Part shown: in pieces, positions 9,013 through 17,630 of the stretch
Numbering within the stretch: position 1 is the first letter of the stretch
How the letters are laid out: each line of letters opens with the position of its first letter
NCBI GenBank assembly: GCA_021029595.1
Contig: JAJJOY010000006.1
Location: 1-64,000 of the forward strand
DNA length: 64,000 bases
Reading direction: 5' to 3'
Source: Hominenteromicrobium mulieris
Lineage (GTDB): Bacteria; Bacillota; Clostridia; Oscillospirales; Acutalibacteraceae
Translations under genes and position numbers: made by a program
Notes under the pieces: model-generated
The model's input: only the letters and a program-made list of their open reading frames with translations
Database searches by the model: none
What the model was told of the DNA's origin: nothing

Positions 9013-10605
9013 ATGCAGAACGTGAAAAAGCTTTCCCGAACGGCTGCGGTCTTTTTGCTTGCCGTGCTTATTTTGATATGCAGCACTGTACTGCCGAACA
9101 CCGGCACGACCGTCAGCGCGGCTTCCGCGGAGCTGACATCCATCGGCCTTGCGGAGCACGCTTTAAAGGCCTATCGCGACGGTTGGCAGTATTCTTACGG
9201 CGCTTACGGCAACTTTAACTCGAACGGTGTGCGTGCCTCGGATTGCAGCGGTCTTATTTATTCTTACTTCTGCTGGGTGGATGATAACAGCAACATTCAG
9301 CCGAACTGGAACTATCCCCGCACCGTTACGGCGCAGGCGAACGACGCGGTGGAATCCGGCCCAATCGATACGATCCCGCGCACGCACGGCCTGATTGTGA
9401 CCATTGCGAACTATGACCACGTGGGCGTGTACGTTGGCAACGGCATGGTGGTGGACAACAGCACATGGGGCGTTAATATGCGCTACGAATCCATTCCGGG
9501 CCATGGTTGGCTGCAATGGCACAAGCTTGGCAGCATTACATACCCCACGACAGGCTGGTATAAGTTTGACGGCGACTATTTCTATTATGAAAACGGCGAA
9601 TATGTCATCAACACCACCCGCACCATCAACGGTGTGACGTATACCTTCGGCAGCGACGGTGTTTCCGACAAAACGCCGTCTTCCGCAAACGGCAGCTTCT
9701 CCGAAGCAGACTCCGCATTCAACGCGAAGACGACTGCCGGTGTGCGCCTGCGCAAGGGCCCGGGCCTTAGCTATGACACCATTACGGTGCTGGCAGAGGG
9801 TACAAAAGTGAACGTAACAAGCACGAAGAACAGCGAATGGTATGCCGTGACAACTGCTTCCGGTCAGAAGGGCTACGTTTTCTCCGAATATCTAAACGTG
9901 ACCGGCACGGTGAACGAGGATGATTCTTCCGACTCCGGCAGCTCCGATAATTCCAACACGGGCACAAACGGCGAGGCCGCAAAGACGACCACCGGCGTGC
10001 ACCTGCGCAGCGGCAAGGGCACGAATTACAGTTCACTCGGCGTGATTCCGGGCGGCACGGCCATTACCGTAACGGATAAAAGCGACGTGTGGTATGCAGT
10101 GACCGTAAACGGCAAAAGCGGCTACATGTACAGCGAATACATCAAGCTGACCGACACGGGTAGCTCCGATAACAACACGTCTTCCGGCAGCACAGACGGC
10201 TCCGCTTCCGCACAGACGAACGAAGACGTACACCTGCGCGAAGGCCGCGGCACAAACTACCGCTCCCTCGGCGTTATCGCAAACGGTACGGCCATCACCG
10301 TGACGGACACAAGCGTGAGCGACTGGTACGGCGTGACCGTGAACGGCAAGAGCGGCTATATGTTCAGCGAATATATCACAATGAACGGTAGCAATTCCGG
10401 CAGCACGGACAGCTCCGCTTCTTCCGATACGATGCGCACCACGGCATATCTTAACCTGCGTGCAGGCACCGGCACGGACACAAATGTGCTGACGGTCATC
10501 CCGGAGGGCGCAAGCGTGACGGTTTTGGAAAAGACCACAAGCGAGTGGTACAAGGTGAGCTACGGCAGCCGCACAGGCTATGTTTTCACCGAATACTTAA
10601 AGTAA
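9013..10605 (+). CDS. secreted NlpC/P60-like peptidase with choline-binding-like segment and four SH3b domains
   Basis: A 530-residue exported cell-wall protein. Residues 1-37 are a signal peptide ending near VSAAS. The NlpC/P60 domain follows (about 45-175), with the catalytic Cys in ASDCSGLIYSY (Cys78) and His in YDHVGVYVGNG (His136); the usual third polar residue may be in VVDNSTWG. A wall-binding-repeat-like piece (GWYKFDGDYFYYENG, TFGSDGV) spans about 180-218. Four SH3b repeats then run to the end, each with a VxLRxGxGTxYxxLxV core and a final GYxFSEYL, separated by Ser/Gly/Asp/Asn-rich linkers. It probably cleaves peptidoglycan stem peptides. Monocistronic. Confidence 0.9.
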   Translation: MQNVKKLSRTAAVFLLAVLILICSTVLPNTGTTVSAASAELTSIGLAEHALKAYRDGWQYSYGAYGNFNSNGVRASDCSGLIYSYFCWVDDNSNIQPNWNYPRTVTAQANDAVESGPIDTIPRTHGLIVTIANYDHVGVYVGNGMVVDNSTWGVNMRYESIPGHGWLQWHKLGSITYPTTGWYKFDGDYFYYENGEYVINTTRTINGVTYTFGSDGVSDKTPSSANGSFSEADSAFNAKTTAGVRLRKGPGLSYDTITVLAEGTKVNVTSTKNSEWYAVTTASGQKGYVFSEYLNVTGTVNEDDSSDSGSSDNSNTGTNGEAAKTTTGVHLRSGKGTNYSSLGVIPGGTAITVTDKSDVWYAVTVNGKSGYMYSEYIKLTDTGSSDNNTSSGSTDGSASAQTNEDVHLREGRGTNYRSLGVIANGTAITVTDTSVSDWYGVTVNGKSGYMFSEYITMNGSNSGSTDSSASSDTMRTTAYLNLRAGTGTDTNVLTVIPEGASVTVLEKTTSEWYKVSYGSRTGYVFTEYLK

Positions 10606-10754
10606 AGAGCATCGCAATTTCGGGCGGCACGGGCGTTTTTCCTGTGCCGCTCCTGTTTTTAGTCGCTATACGGGGTCTAAATTGCTTACAGAGCAAACGG
10701 AGTCTTTCAGTTTGTGCAGATTTACGAACTCTCAAAAAAAATACTCAAAAAGAC

Positions 10755-10783
10755 TTGAAAAATCGGTTTTAATTCTGTAATAT
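10755..10783 (+). promoter_or_regulatory. promoter of the PucR/CdaR-type regulator
   Basis: TTGAAA (10755-10760), 17-base spacer, TAATAT (10778-10783), about 87 bases upstream of the ATG at 10870. Confidence 0.65.
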
Positions 10784-10869
10784 AGATAACATAGAGAATG
10801 GATAACTGTGCGGGAGCCGTCGAAAACCGCGCAGGACTGAATTTGAAGCGACGGAGAAAAGAGGAAATC

Positions 10870-11955
10870 ATGTCCAATAGACTGTTTCAGGGCGTCATTC
10901 ATCAGATGCGTGATTCCATTGACCGCACGATCGGCGTCATCGACGAGTCCTCCGTGATTATCGCGTGCAGCGAGCTCGGCAAGATCGGCGAAGTAACGGA
11001 ATCCGTAACGGCGGAAGACATTGCATCTCAGGCTGCATTTGTTTCCGGCAACTACACATATAAATCCTTCGGCAGCCGCCCGCGCCCGGAATACGCAGTG
11101 TTCGTCTCCGGCAACGACCCGGAAGCCGCAAAATATGTCGGCCTTCTGGCTGTTTCTCTGAACAGCATCAAGCAGTATTACGATGAAAAGTATGACCGCA
11201 GCAATTTCATCAAAAACGTTATCCTCGATAACATCCTGCCCGGCGACATTTATCTGAAGAGCCGCGAGCTGCGCTTCAACTCTGATGTCAGCCGCGTCTG
11301 CATGCTCATCAAAGTGACGAACCAGACCGATGTTTCCGCGTACGACGTGGTGCAGAATCTGTTCCCGGACAAGAACAAGGATTTCGTCATCAACATCAAT
11401 GAGACGGACATCGCGCTCGTGAAGGAGATTCGCTCCAACATCGACCCGCGCGACATCGATAAGCTTGCCGGCTCCATTGTAGACACGCTTTCGAGCGAGT
11501 TCTACACCCACTGCGTTGTGGGCATCGGCACCGTTGTAGACAGCATCAAGGATCTTGCGCGCTCCTTTAAGGAAGCCCAGATTGCGCTTGAGGTCGGCAA
11601 GGTATTCGACACCGAAAAGACCATTGTCAGCTATAACAACCTCGGCATTGCCCGTCTGATTTATCAGCTGCCGACCACGCTTTGCGAAATGTTCCTGAAG
11701 GAAGTTTTCAAGCGCGGCTCCATTGAGTCCCTCGACCACGAGACGCTGTTCACCATTCAGCGTTTCTTTGAAAATAACCTGAACGTTTCCGAGACCTCCA
11801 GAAAGCTGTTCGTCCACAGAAACACGCTTGTTTACCGCCTTGAGAAGATCAAGAAGATTACCGGCCTTGACCTGCGTGAGTTTGAGGACGCCATCGTCTT
11901 TAAGGTAGCGCTGATGGTCAAAAAGTACCTTTCCAGCAGCCCCTCTAAATTCTGA
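10870..11955 (+). CDS. PucR/CdaR-family transcriptional regulator
   Basis: A 361-residue regulator. The C-terminus (about 295-355) is the PucR-type helix-turn-helix: FFENNLNVSETSRKLFVHRNTLVYRLEKI, then ITGLDLREFED. The middle is a GGDEF-like degenerate domain (SRVCMLIKVTN ... VGIGTVVDSIKDLARSFKEAQIALEVGK), also typical of CdaR. The N-terminal about 140 residues should be the sensory part (DRTIGVIDESSVIIACSELG). The ATG at 10870 has GAGGAAA upstream; an earlier in-frame ATG at 10798 is not supported. The effector and target genes are unknown; the neighbours are cell-envelope genes. Confidence 0.85.
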   Translation: MSNRLFQGVIHQMRDSIDRTIGVIDESSVIIACSELGKIGEVTESVTAEDIASQAAFVSGNYTYKSFGSRPRPEYAVFVSGNDPEAAKYVGLLAVSLNSIKQYYDEKYDRSNFIKNVILDNILPGDIYLKSRELRFNSDVSRVCMLIKVTNQTDVSAYDVVQNLFPDKNKDFVININETDIALVKEIRSNIDPRDIDKLAGSIVDTLSSEFYTHCVVGIGTVVDSIKDLARSFKEAQIALEVGKVFDTEKTIVSYNNLGIARLIYQLPTTLCEMFLKEVFKRGSIESLDHETLFTIQRFFENNLNVSETSRKLFVHRNTLVYRLEKIKKITGLDLREFEDAIVFKVALMVKKYLSSSPSKF

Positions 11956-11983
11956 TTGATTTCTCGTTTTATTTATTCCTAAT

Positions 11984-12026
11984 GCAGCGCCGCACAGAGC
12001 CTTTACACGGTTTTGTGCGGCGCTGC
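11984..12026 (+). terminator. terminator after the PucR/CdaR-type regulator
   Basis: Arms GCAGCGCCGCACA (11984-11996) and TGTGCGGCGCTGC (12014-12026), a 13-pair stem. The following T-run is poor (TGCTTTCT). Confidence 0.7.
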
Positions 12027-12047
12027 TGCTTTCTGCGCAAATTTTTC

Positions 12048-12129
12048 ATTACAAGAAGTTACAAAAGTTACAAAAGTATAACGAATAATTCTTTTTTAGA
12101 ATTAAAAATGCAAACCATGTTGGTATAAT
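12048..12129 (+). promoter_or_regulatory. ftsE promoter with upstream short direct repeats
   Basis: Three near-identical 9-10 base units (TTACAAGAAG, TTACAAAAG, TTACAAAAG) stand in tandem at about 12049-12077. About 50 bases on comes an extended -10, TGGTATAAT (TATAAT at 12124-12129), with no clear -35. The ftsE TTG start lies another 120 bases downstream. The tandem units could be activator sites; no protein is implied. Confidence 0.45.
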
Positions 12130-12250
12130 AGCAAGGTGGTATCGTAGGCTTTCTGCGGTATTTCACCCAAATGAGATTTTCATTTGCAAATGACCGGGCG
12201 GGCATTCTGCCGCGCCGAGTTTATTTATATCTCCAAAGGAGGAGTACACT

Positions 12251-13090
12251 TTGATCGAATTCCGCAATGTTTCTAAAGTTTACAATAACGGTACGGAAGC
12301 GCTGCACAACATCAACCTGAAGGTCGAAAAAGGCGAGTTCGTCTTTATCGTCGGTTCCAGCGGCGCGGGCAAAAGTACCTTTTTGAAGCTCATTACCTGT
12401 GAGGAGCGCCCGAACGAAGGTCAGGTGCTCATTGACGGCCAGGACATCAGCCACATCCGCAAGGGCAAGATCCCGTATGTGCGCAGAAAAATGGGCCTTG
12501 TGTTCCAGGATTTCCGCCTCATCGACCACATGACCGTGTACGACAACGTGGCGTTTGCCATGCGCGTTGTGGGCGCCTCCCCGAAAGCCATTAAAAAGCG
12601 CGTGCCGTATATTCTGGGCCTTGTGGGCTTACAGCACAAAGCAAAGCATTACCCCACCGAAATGTCCGGCGGCGAACGCCAGCGTGTGGGCCTTGCGCGC
12701 GCCCTTGTCAATAACCCCTCCATGATCATCGCGGACGAGCCGACCGGCAACATCGACCCGGCACTTTCCTACGAGATCGTAGATCTGCTCAGCGCCATCA
12801 ACGAGCGCGGCACCACCGTGCTGATGGTCACGCACGAGCACTCCCTTGTCAAGCACTTCCACAAGCGCATCATTCAGATTCACAGCGGCGAGATTGTGGC
12901 CGATACCGCTGCCATCTCCAAGGAGCAGCAGGCTGCGGCACAGGCCGTTGCCACACAGGAGACCGTAGCCGTAGACCGCGAGGCCATTCGCCGTGCAAAG
13001 GAAGCACGCGCCAAGGCGGATGCCGACGCACAGCCGTATGCAACGAAAGAATTCACGGCTCCGCAAAACAACGACCAGGCAAACGGCTGA
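12251..13090 (+). CDS. ftsE: cell division ATP-binding protein FtsE (long C-terminal tail)
   Basis: ABC-type ATPase that works with FtsX at the membrane to control peptidoglycan hydrolases. Walker A is GSSGAGKST (residues 35-43), the signature is MSGGERQRVGLARAL, Walker B is MIIADEPTGNIDP, and the switch His is in MVTHEHS. I chose the TTG at 12251 because AAAGGAGG precedes it and the protein then starts IEFRNVSKVY. It has 279 residues against about 228 in the family. The extra 50 or so are Ala/Glu/Lys/Gln-rich (AAAQAVATQ..., RRAKEARAKADADAQ) and look helical or disordered. First gene of an ftsE-ftsX-M23 operon. Confidence 0.95.
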   Translation: MIEFRNVSKVYNNGTEALHNINLKVEKGEFVFIVGSSGAGKSTFLKLITCEERPNEGQVLIDGQDISHIRKGKIPYVRRKMGLVFQDFRLIDHMTVYDNVAFAMRVVGASPKAIKKRVPYILGLVGLQHKAKHYPTEMSGGERQRVGLARALVNNPSMIIADEPTGNIDPALSYEIVDLLSAINERGTTVLMVTHEHSLVKHFHKRIIQIHSGEIVADTAAISKEQQAAAQAVATQETVAVDREAIRRAKEARAKADADAQPYATKEFTAPQNNDQANG

Positions 13091-13119
13091 CCTGTGTGAA
13101 AGGATGGTAACAGATTCCC

Positions 13120-14031
13120 ATGAAGTTTCATAATTTCGGATATTTGCTCAAAGAAGGCGTAAAAAACCTTTGGAAAAACAGAACGATGAGTATCGCCTCC
13201 ATCGGCGTGCTGATCTCTTGCCTGCTTTTGACCGGCTGCGCAAGCCTTGTTTCCATCAACCTTACCTCCATGATGTCCTCCATTGAAGACAACAACAGCA
13301 TCACGGTGTATCTGACGAACGGTTTGCCGTCTCTTTCCGCCGTGCAGGTTGGCGACCAGATTCGCAGCATCGAAAACGTGAGCGAATGCACCTTTGTGCC
13401 GAAAGACGACGGTCTTGCCGACATGATGGACTTGCTCGGCGAAAACGCCGTTGTGCTGGAGGGTTTGGACGGCGACGAAAACCCGCTGCCGGACGCTTAT
13501 CAAATTTCCATGCATGATCTCTCCAAATATGACGAAACTATACAGCAGATACAGGCCATTGAGGGCGTGGATCACTACACCGATTACAGCGACATTGCCA
13601 CAAAGCTTTCGAACATCGATATGATCGTGCGCGTGGCAAGCCTCGCAATCATCGTCATCCTCGCCATCGTTTCCCTGTTCATCATTTCCAACACCGTTAA
13701 GGTCACGATGTTCTCCCGCCGCACGGAAATCAGCATTATGAAGTCCGTCGGTGCAACGAACGGCTTCGTGCGCATCCCGTTCATCGTAGAGGGCATGCTC
13801 ATCGGCCTCATTTCCGGCGGCATTTCCGTTGCGATTCTGCTCGTTGCCTATAAGTACGCGGTACAGGCGCTTTATAACATCGTGCCGTTCCTTAACGCTG
13901 TGGATATCGACCCGTATGTGATGTACATCATTGCGGGCTACGCCATTGTCGGTGCGCTGTTCGGCCTTTTCGGCGGCAGCATTTCCATCGGCAAATATCT
14001 CAATAACGAAGGAGAGAACGCAGTTGCGTAA
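13120..14031 (+). CDS. ftsX: cell division protein FtsX
   Basis: A 303-residue membrane protein with the FtsX layout. A short cytoplasmic N-terminus (LLKEGVKNLWKNRTMSIASIGV) leads into TM1. An extracellular domain with the paired (SI)TVYL..., IENVSECTFVPKDDG and ENPLPDAYQI elements follows. The FtsX permease domain has three TM segments, preceded by the NTVKVTMFSRRTEISIMKSVGAT loop that contacts FtsE. It has no ATPase activity; it passes the FtsE signal to an extracellular hydrolase, here probably the protein encoded next, whose TTG start overlaps the ftsX stop. Confidence 0.95.
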   Translation: MKFHNFGYLLKEGVKNLWKNRTMSIASIGVLISCLLLTGCASLVSINLTSMMSSIEDNNSITVYLTNGLPSLSAVQVGDQIRSIENVSECTFVPKDDGLADMMDLLGENAVVLEGLDGDENPLPDAYQISMHDLSKYDETIQQIQAIEGVDHYTDYSDIATKLSNIDMIVRVASLAIIVILAIVSLFIISNTVKVTMFSRRTEISIMKSVGATNGFVRIPFIVEGMLIGLISGGISVAILLVAYKYAVQALYNIVPFLNAVDIDPYVMYIIAGYAIVGALFGLFGGSISIGKYLNNEGENAVA

Positions 14032-15211
14032 GCACAGCTTTCTGCGCGGTCTGACCGCGTTTACGCTTGCAGGTCTTTTAGCCTTTTATTCCGGCGTGGT
14101 GCAGCTGCCGAACGTTTCGGCAGAATCCATCACGGACTTAAAATCTCAGCTTGCCGAACTCGAAAAGCAAGAGGAAGAAAACAACAAACGCCTTGAAGAA
14201 CTGCGTGATGACGTAAGCCAAAAGCGCGCCTACCGCGACGAGCTGCAGGGCAAGATCGATATTATCCAGCAGCAGCTTGACATTCTGGTGCAGCGCATCA
14301 ACGAGCTGGATGCGCAGATCGAACAGGGCGAGCAGGATATTGCTGACACACGCATCAGCATCAACGCAAATTATACGAAACTGAAAAAGCGCCTGCGCGC
14401 CTTATACATGGCGGGCGAAGCTTCTAACCTTTCCATTTTGCTGAGCAGCACAAGCCTTGTGGATTACACGCAGAAAAGTGAAGTCATACAGTCCGTTACA
14501 AAGCACGATACCGAGCTTTTGGACACGCTTGAAGAGCAACTGACCTCCATTCAGGAGCAGGTGGAAAAAATCAACGCGGACAAAGAAGAACTGAGCACCG
14601 ACAAAAAGGATCTCGATTCCAAAAGCGATGAGCTCTCCGCACTGTACCTCGAAAACCAGAAGCTCTTAGACGAGGCCGAGCAGAACGAAGCCGAAGCACA
14701 GGCGGAAGCCGAGCGCCTCGAAAAGGAAAAAGAAGAGGCCGATGCGGCCATTGATAAATGGTACGAAGATTACTACGCCGCTTTGAAAGCCGCAAGCACG
14801 AACTCCGGCGGCTCTTACGACAGCGGTGTCGGATATATCGGCACGGGCAGCTTTGTGTGGCCGATGCCGGGTTACACCTACATCACCTGCTATTACGGCG
14901 ACGGCGGCCACCGCGGCATCGATATTGCGGGCGGCGGCATCTACGGTAAGCCCATCGTTGCGGCAGACGGCGGCAAGGTTATTTACAGCGCTTGGATGGA
15001 CAGTTACGGCTACTGCGTGTTCATTGACCACGGCAACGGCTATTCCACGCGCTACGCGCATGCCAGCGCCCTTGCGTGCTCTGTGGGTGATACCGTCTCC
15101 CCCGGCCAAACGATCGCTTACGTCGGCTCTACGGGCAATTCTACGGGCCCGCACCTTCACTTTGAAGTTATTTACTACGGCAGCACCACGAACCCGTTCA
15201 ATTACTTTTAA
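14024..15211 (+). CDS. secreted coiled-coil M23 metallopeptidase (EnvC/PcsB-like partner of FtsEX)
   Basis: A 395-residue exported protein. The likely TTG start at 14024 has GAAGGAGAG upstream and overlaps the end of ftsX by eight bases. Signal peptide: about 1-33. Residues 35-240 form long coiled coils (LAELEKQEEENNKRLEELRDD...). The M23/LytM domain (about 285-390) keeps the zinc ligands HRGIDIA and GPHLHFEV, so it should be an active endopeptidase. EnvC and PcsB bind FtsX through such coiled coils, and the operon position supports the same role here. Unlike EnvC, which is catalytically dead, this protein appears to cut peptidoglycan itself. Confidence 0.93.
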   Translation: MRKHSFLRGLTAFTLAGLLAFYSGVVQLPNVSAESITDLKSQLAELEKQEEENNKRLEELRDDVSQKRAYRDELQGKIDIIQQQLDILVQRINELDAQIEQGEQDIADTRISINANYTKLKKRLRALYMAGEASNLSILLSSTSLVDYTQKSEVIQSVTKHDTELLDTLEEQLTSIQEQVEKINADKEELSTDKKDLDSKSDELSALYLENQKLLDEAEQNEAEAQAEAERLEKEKEEADAAIDKWYEDYYAALKAASTNSGGSYDSGVGYIGTGSFVWPMPGYTYITCYYGDGGHRGIDIAGGGIYGKPIVAADGGKVIYSAWMDSYGYCVFIDHGNGYSTRYAHASALACSVGDTVSPGQTIAYVGSTGNSTGPHLHFEVIYYGSTTNPFNYF

Positions 15212-15242
15212 TATCACACTCCTCTGATCCTTATAACACACA

Positions 15243-15291
15243 AGAAACGCTCCCGTTCCTCTGCACTGCGCAGGGAAACGGGAGCGTTTCT
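15243..15291. terminator. bidirectional terminator between the M23 peptidase and rluD-like genes
   Basis: Arms AGAAACGCTCCCGTT and AACGGGAGCGTTTCT flank a 19-base loop; the gene pair is convergent. T-runs are short on both sides (TTTCTGTTCT rightwards). Confidence 0.75.
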
Positions 15292-15309
15292 GTTCTATTG
15301 GGATTTGAA

Positions 15310-16272
15310 TTACTTTGGAAACGCGTGGAATTCATCGAGGAACCAGACGTCCTGTGCCGTAAACTCGCGGCCGTCGAGGTAGCTTAACATGCCGGCCTCG
15401 GTCGTAAAGCGGAAGATGAGCTTATAGGAATAAAGCGCCTGATACGGGAAGCCCGTCTTTTTGTTCTGCACGTTTTTGCCGTATTTGCCGTCGCCCGCAA
15501 GCGGGTGGCCGATGGACGCCATGTGCGCGCGGATCTGGTGCGTGCGGCCGGTGAGCAGCTCCACCTCGAGCAGGCTGAAATCACGGCGGGTCTCAAGCAC
15601 CGTGTATTTTGTCCTGATGCTGCGGCTTTCGGGCGTTTTTTTATTCGAGATATACACGCGGTTCTGACTCTCGTTTTTCTCAAGATAGCCCGTTAAAATA
15701 TCCGTTTTCTTCTTCGGCACGCCGCACACAACGCAGAGATAGAACTTATCCATCTCACGGTCCTTAACCTTTTGGTTCATGATACGCAGTGTCTCAGCAT
15801 TTTTGGCCGCCATAACGATGCCGCCCGTGTTGCGGTCTATGCGGTTGATGAGCGCCGGGGCGAAAGAATTTTCCGCTTCCGGGTCATACTCCCCGTTTTC
15901 GTAAAGATAGTGCTGCACGCGCGCAATGAGCGAATCAAAATGATAATGCTCGTCCGGGTGCACGATGAGCCCCGGCTTTTTATCGAGGATCATGATGTTC
16001 TCGTCTTCATAGATGATGTTGAGCTTCAGCGGGGCTTTCAGAAAATCGTATTCCTTCGGCGCCTGCGCGAAGAACTCGTCTTTCAAGTACATCGTCAGCA
16101 CGTCGCCCTCCTGCAATCGCGTGGAAATCTCGCAGCGCTTGCCGTTTACCTTGATGTCCTTTTTGCGGATAGCCTTATACAGCATAGACTGCGGCAGGTT
16201 AGGGTATGTTTTTGTGAGAAATTTATCGACGCGCTGGTTGGCGTCGTTTTGAGCGATGGTAACCTGTTTCAA
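15310..16272 (-). CDS. RluC/RluD-family pseudouridine synthase
   Basis: A 320-residue enzyme isomerizing uridine in rRNA or tRNA. The N-terminal S4 domain (QRVDKFLTKTYPNLPQSMLYKAIRKKDIKVNG, about 13-45) leads to the catalytic core: YEDENIMILDKKPGLIVHPD, then NRIDRNTGGIVMAAKN with the catalytic Asp in the position of the family HRLDxxTSG. The late motifs LLTGRTHQIRAHMASIGHPLAGDGKYG are conserved. The His-to-Asn and Leu-to-Ile variants at the active-site loop are seen in clostridial members. Its target site is not predictable. The ATG is at 16272; upstream is the exporter pair, overlapped by four bases. Confidence 0.92.
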   Translation of the reverse strand: MKQVTIAQNDANQRVDKFLTKTYPNLPQSMLYKAIRKKDIKVNGKRCEISTRLQEGDVLTMYLKDEFFAQAPKEYDFLKAPLKLNIIYEDENIMILDKKPGLIVHPDEHYHFDSLIARVQHYLYENGEYDPEAENSFAPALINRIDRNTGGIVMAAKNAETLRIMNQKVKDREMDKFYLCVVCGVPKKKTDILTGYLEKNESQNRVYISNKKTPESRSIRTKYTVLETRRDFSLLEVELLTGRTHQIRAHMASIGHPLAGDGKYGKNVQNKKTGFPYQALYSYKLIFRFTTEAGMLSYLDGREFTAQDVWFLDEFHAFPK

Positions 16273-16733
16273 GTGGTGCTTCCTTTCCGGCGCAGTGTGA
16301 AGAAAAAGCGCGGCAGTGAGACGACGATGCCGATGCCGAGCGCAATGGCAATGGCGATTTTAATGGTCTCTACGCCCTTGGACATCGCCTCTACGTTGTT
16401 GTTCATGAAAATGTGATAGCCCGTATAATAAATACCGGCGCCGGGCACAACGGGAAAAATTCCGGCGATGAGGAACACGGGCAGCGGCGCTTTGCGCGCA
16501 AACGAGAATACACGCGCCAAATAGGTGAGGCCGAGCGCCGCAAAAAACGACGCGAACACAACATCACCCGTAAAATATACATAGATAATATAAATAAGCC
16601 AGCTAAATGCGCCGACAAGCCCGGCGCAGACGTATTGCTCGCGCGGGGTATGGAAAATGATGGCGAACGCGATGGTTGCCACAAACGCCACCGCGGTCTG
16701 GATTGCCCAATCGAAAACAACTTCCGGTGTCAT
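16269..16733 (-). CDS. ThrE/YjjB-type threonine/serine exporter, small subunit
   Basis: A 154-residue membrane protein with about four TM helices (FVATIAFAIIFHTP, SWLIYIIYVYF, VFASFFAALGLTYLARVF, PVFLIAGIFPVVPGAGIYYTGYHIF, AIAIALGIGIVV). The VPGAGIYYTGYHI motif is the hallmark of the ThrE C-terminal half (DUF3815). The start at 16733 overlaps the stop of the larger subunit by four bases (ATGA), and the end overlaps the next gene's start likewise. In some bacteria the two halves are fused; here they are separate. Confidence 0.88.
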   Translation of the reverse strand: MTPEVVFDWAIQTAVAFVATIAFAIIFHTPREQYVCAGLVGAFSWLIYIIYVYFTGDVVFASFFAALGLTYLARVFSFARKAPLPVFLIAGIFPVVPGAGIYYTGYHIFMNNNVEAMSKGVETIKIAIAIALGIGIVVSLPRFFFTLRRKGSTT

Positions 16734-17515
16734 AAGAGCGGCGCACCTCCTGTCAGGCTGATGTAGGTCATCACCACGGCACCGACGCCGATGGCGATGC
16801 ACCCGCCGACCAGAAATGCGTCGATTATGCGGATGGTTCCACTCAGATAATCGCCGTTTAAAAAGTCGCGGATGGAGGTCGTCAGCGCCACGCCGGGCAC
16901 AAGACGAATGATGGATCCGATGATAATCTTATCTAAGCTGTCGCCGAGCCCCACGGTAAACAGCAGCACGGCGCAAACCGCCACAACAGCGCTTGACGCC
17001 AGATTGATGATGAATTTAGAGGCCGTGCGGCTATCGATGGCGTTTAGGAACACCTGCAAAACAAAGCCGCAGATGAACGCCGCAGCGGCGTCGAACACGG
17101 TGCCGCCAAACAGGTAGCTGAAGCACGCGCTGCCTACGGCACACGCAAGGTCGAGCCGAATGGGGTGCGTATACGGAATGGAAACGATCTCGTGCAAGCG
17201 CGCATAGGCTTCCTCTACCGAGACTTTACCTGCGACAATCTCGCGTGAAAGCTGGTTGATGCCCACAATGCGCCCGAAATGAACGGTGGATCCGGGCACG
17301 AATTTCAGTTTTGTGTCGATCTTCTCTCCGTTTTCCACCGCGTTTGCAAAGATTGCGTTGGAAAGCACGTACACGTCGTATTCTTCTATGTCGTAGGCGC
17401 GCGCCACGCGCTCCATGGTCTCCTGCACGCGAAAAATCTCCGCGCCGTTTCTGAGCAGCGCCTCCCCCATTTTAAAGGAAAGCCCCGCTGCACTTTCACT
17501 GCGTTCTTCTGTCAT
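16730..17515 (-). CDS. ThrE/YjjP-type threonine/serine exporter, large subunit
   Basis: A 261-residue protein. The N-terminal soluble part (about 1-115) carries the DUF1212 features LLRNGAEIFRVQETMERVARAY and PGSTVHFGRIVGINQLSREI. It is followed by five TM helices. These proteins export small amino acids, probably threonine or serine, by proton antiport. The ATG at 17515 has GAAAGAGGAAAT upstream; the longer open frame lacks support. It forms a two-gene exporter with the downstream small subunit. Confidence 0.88.
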   Translation of the reverse strand: MTEERSESAAGLSFKMGEALLRNGAEIFRVQETMERVARAYDIEEYDVYVLSNAIFANAVENGEKIDTKLKFVPGSTVHFGRIVGINQLSREIVAGKVSVEEAYARLHEIVSIPYTHPIRLDLACAVGSACFSYLFGGTVFDAAAAFICGFVLQVFLNAIDSRTASKFIINLASSAVVAVCAVLLFTVGLGDSLDKIIIGSIIRLVPGVALTTSIRDFLNGDYLSGTIRIIDAFLVGGCIAIGVGAVVMTYISLTGGAPLL

Positions 17516-17562
17516 CTTATTTCCTCTTTCGCCCCCATGTTTTCTGTGTTTTGCCGAAAACA

Positions 17563-17591
17563 AGTTTACCGCGTCCAGGCCTTCATGTCAA
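17563..17591 (-). promoter_or_regulatory. promoter of the exporter/pseudouridine synthase operon
   Basis: Minus strand: TTGACA (17586-17591), 17-base spacer, TAAACT (17563-17568), about 48 bases before the ATG at 17515. Confidence 0.7.
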
Positions 17592-17630
17592 CTGTTCACG
17601 GACAAAAAGCGCAAAGCTGTCCGCGATTTT

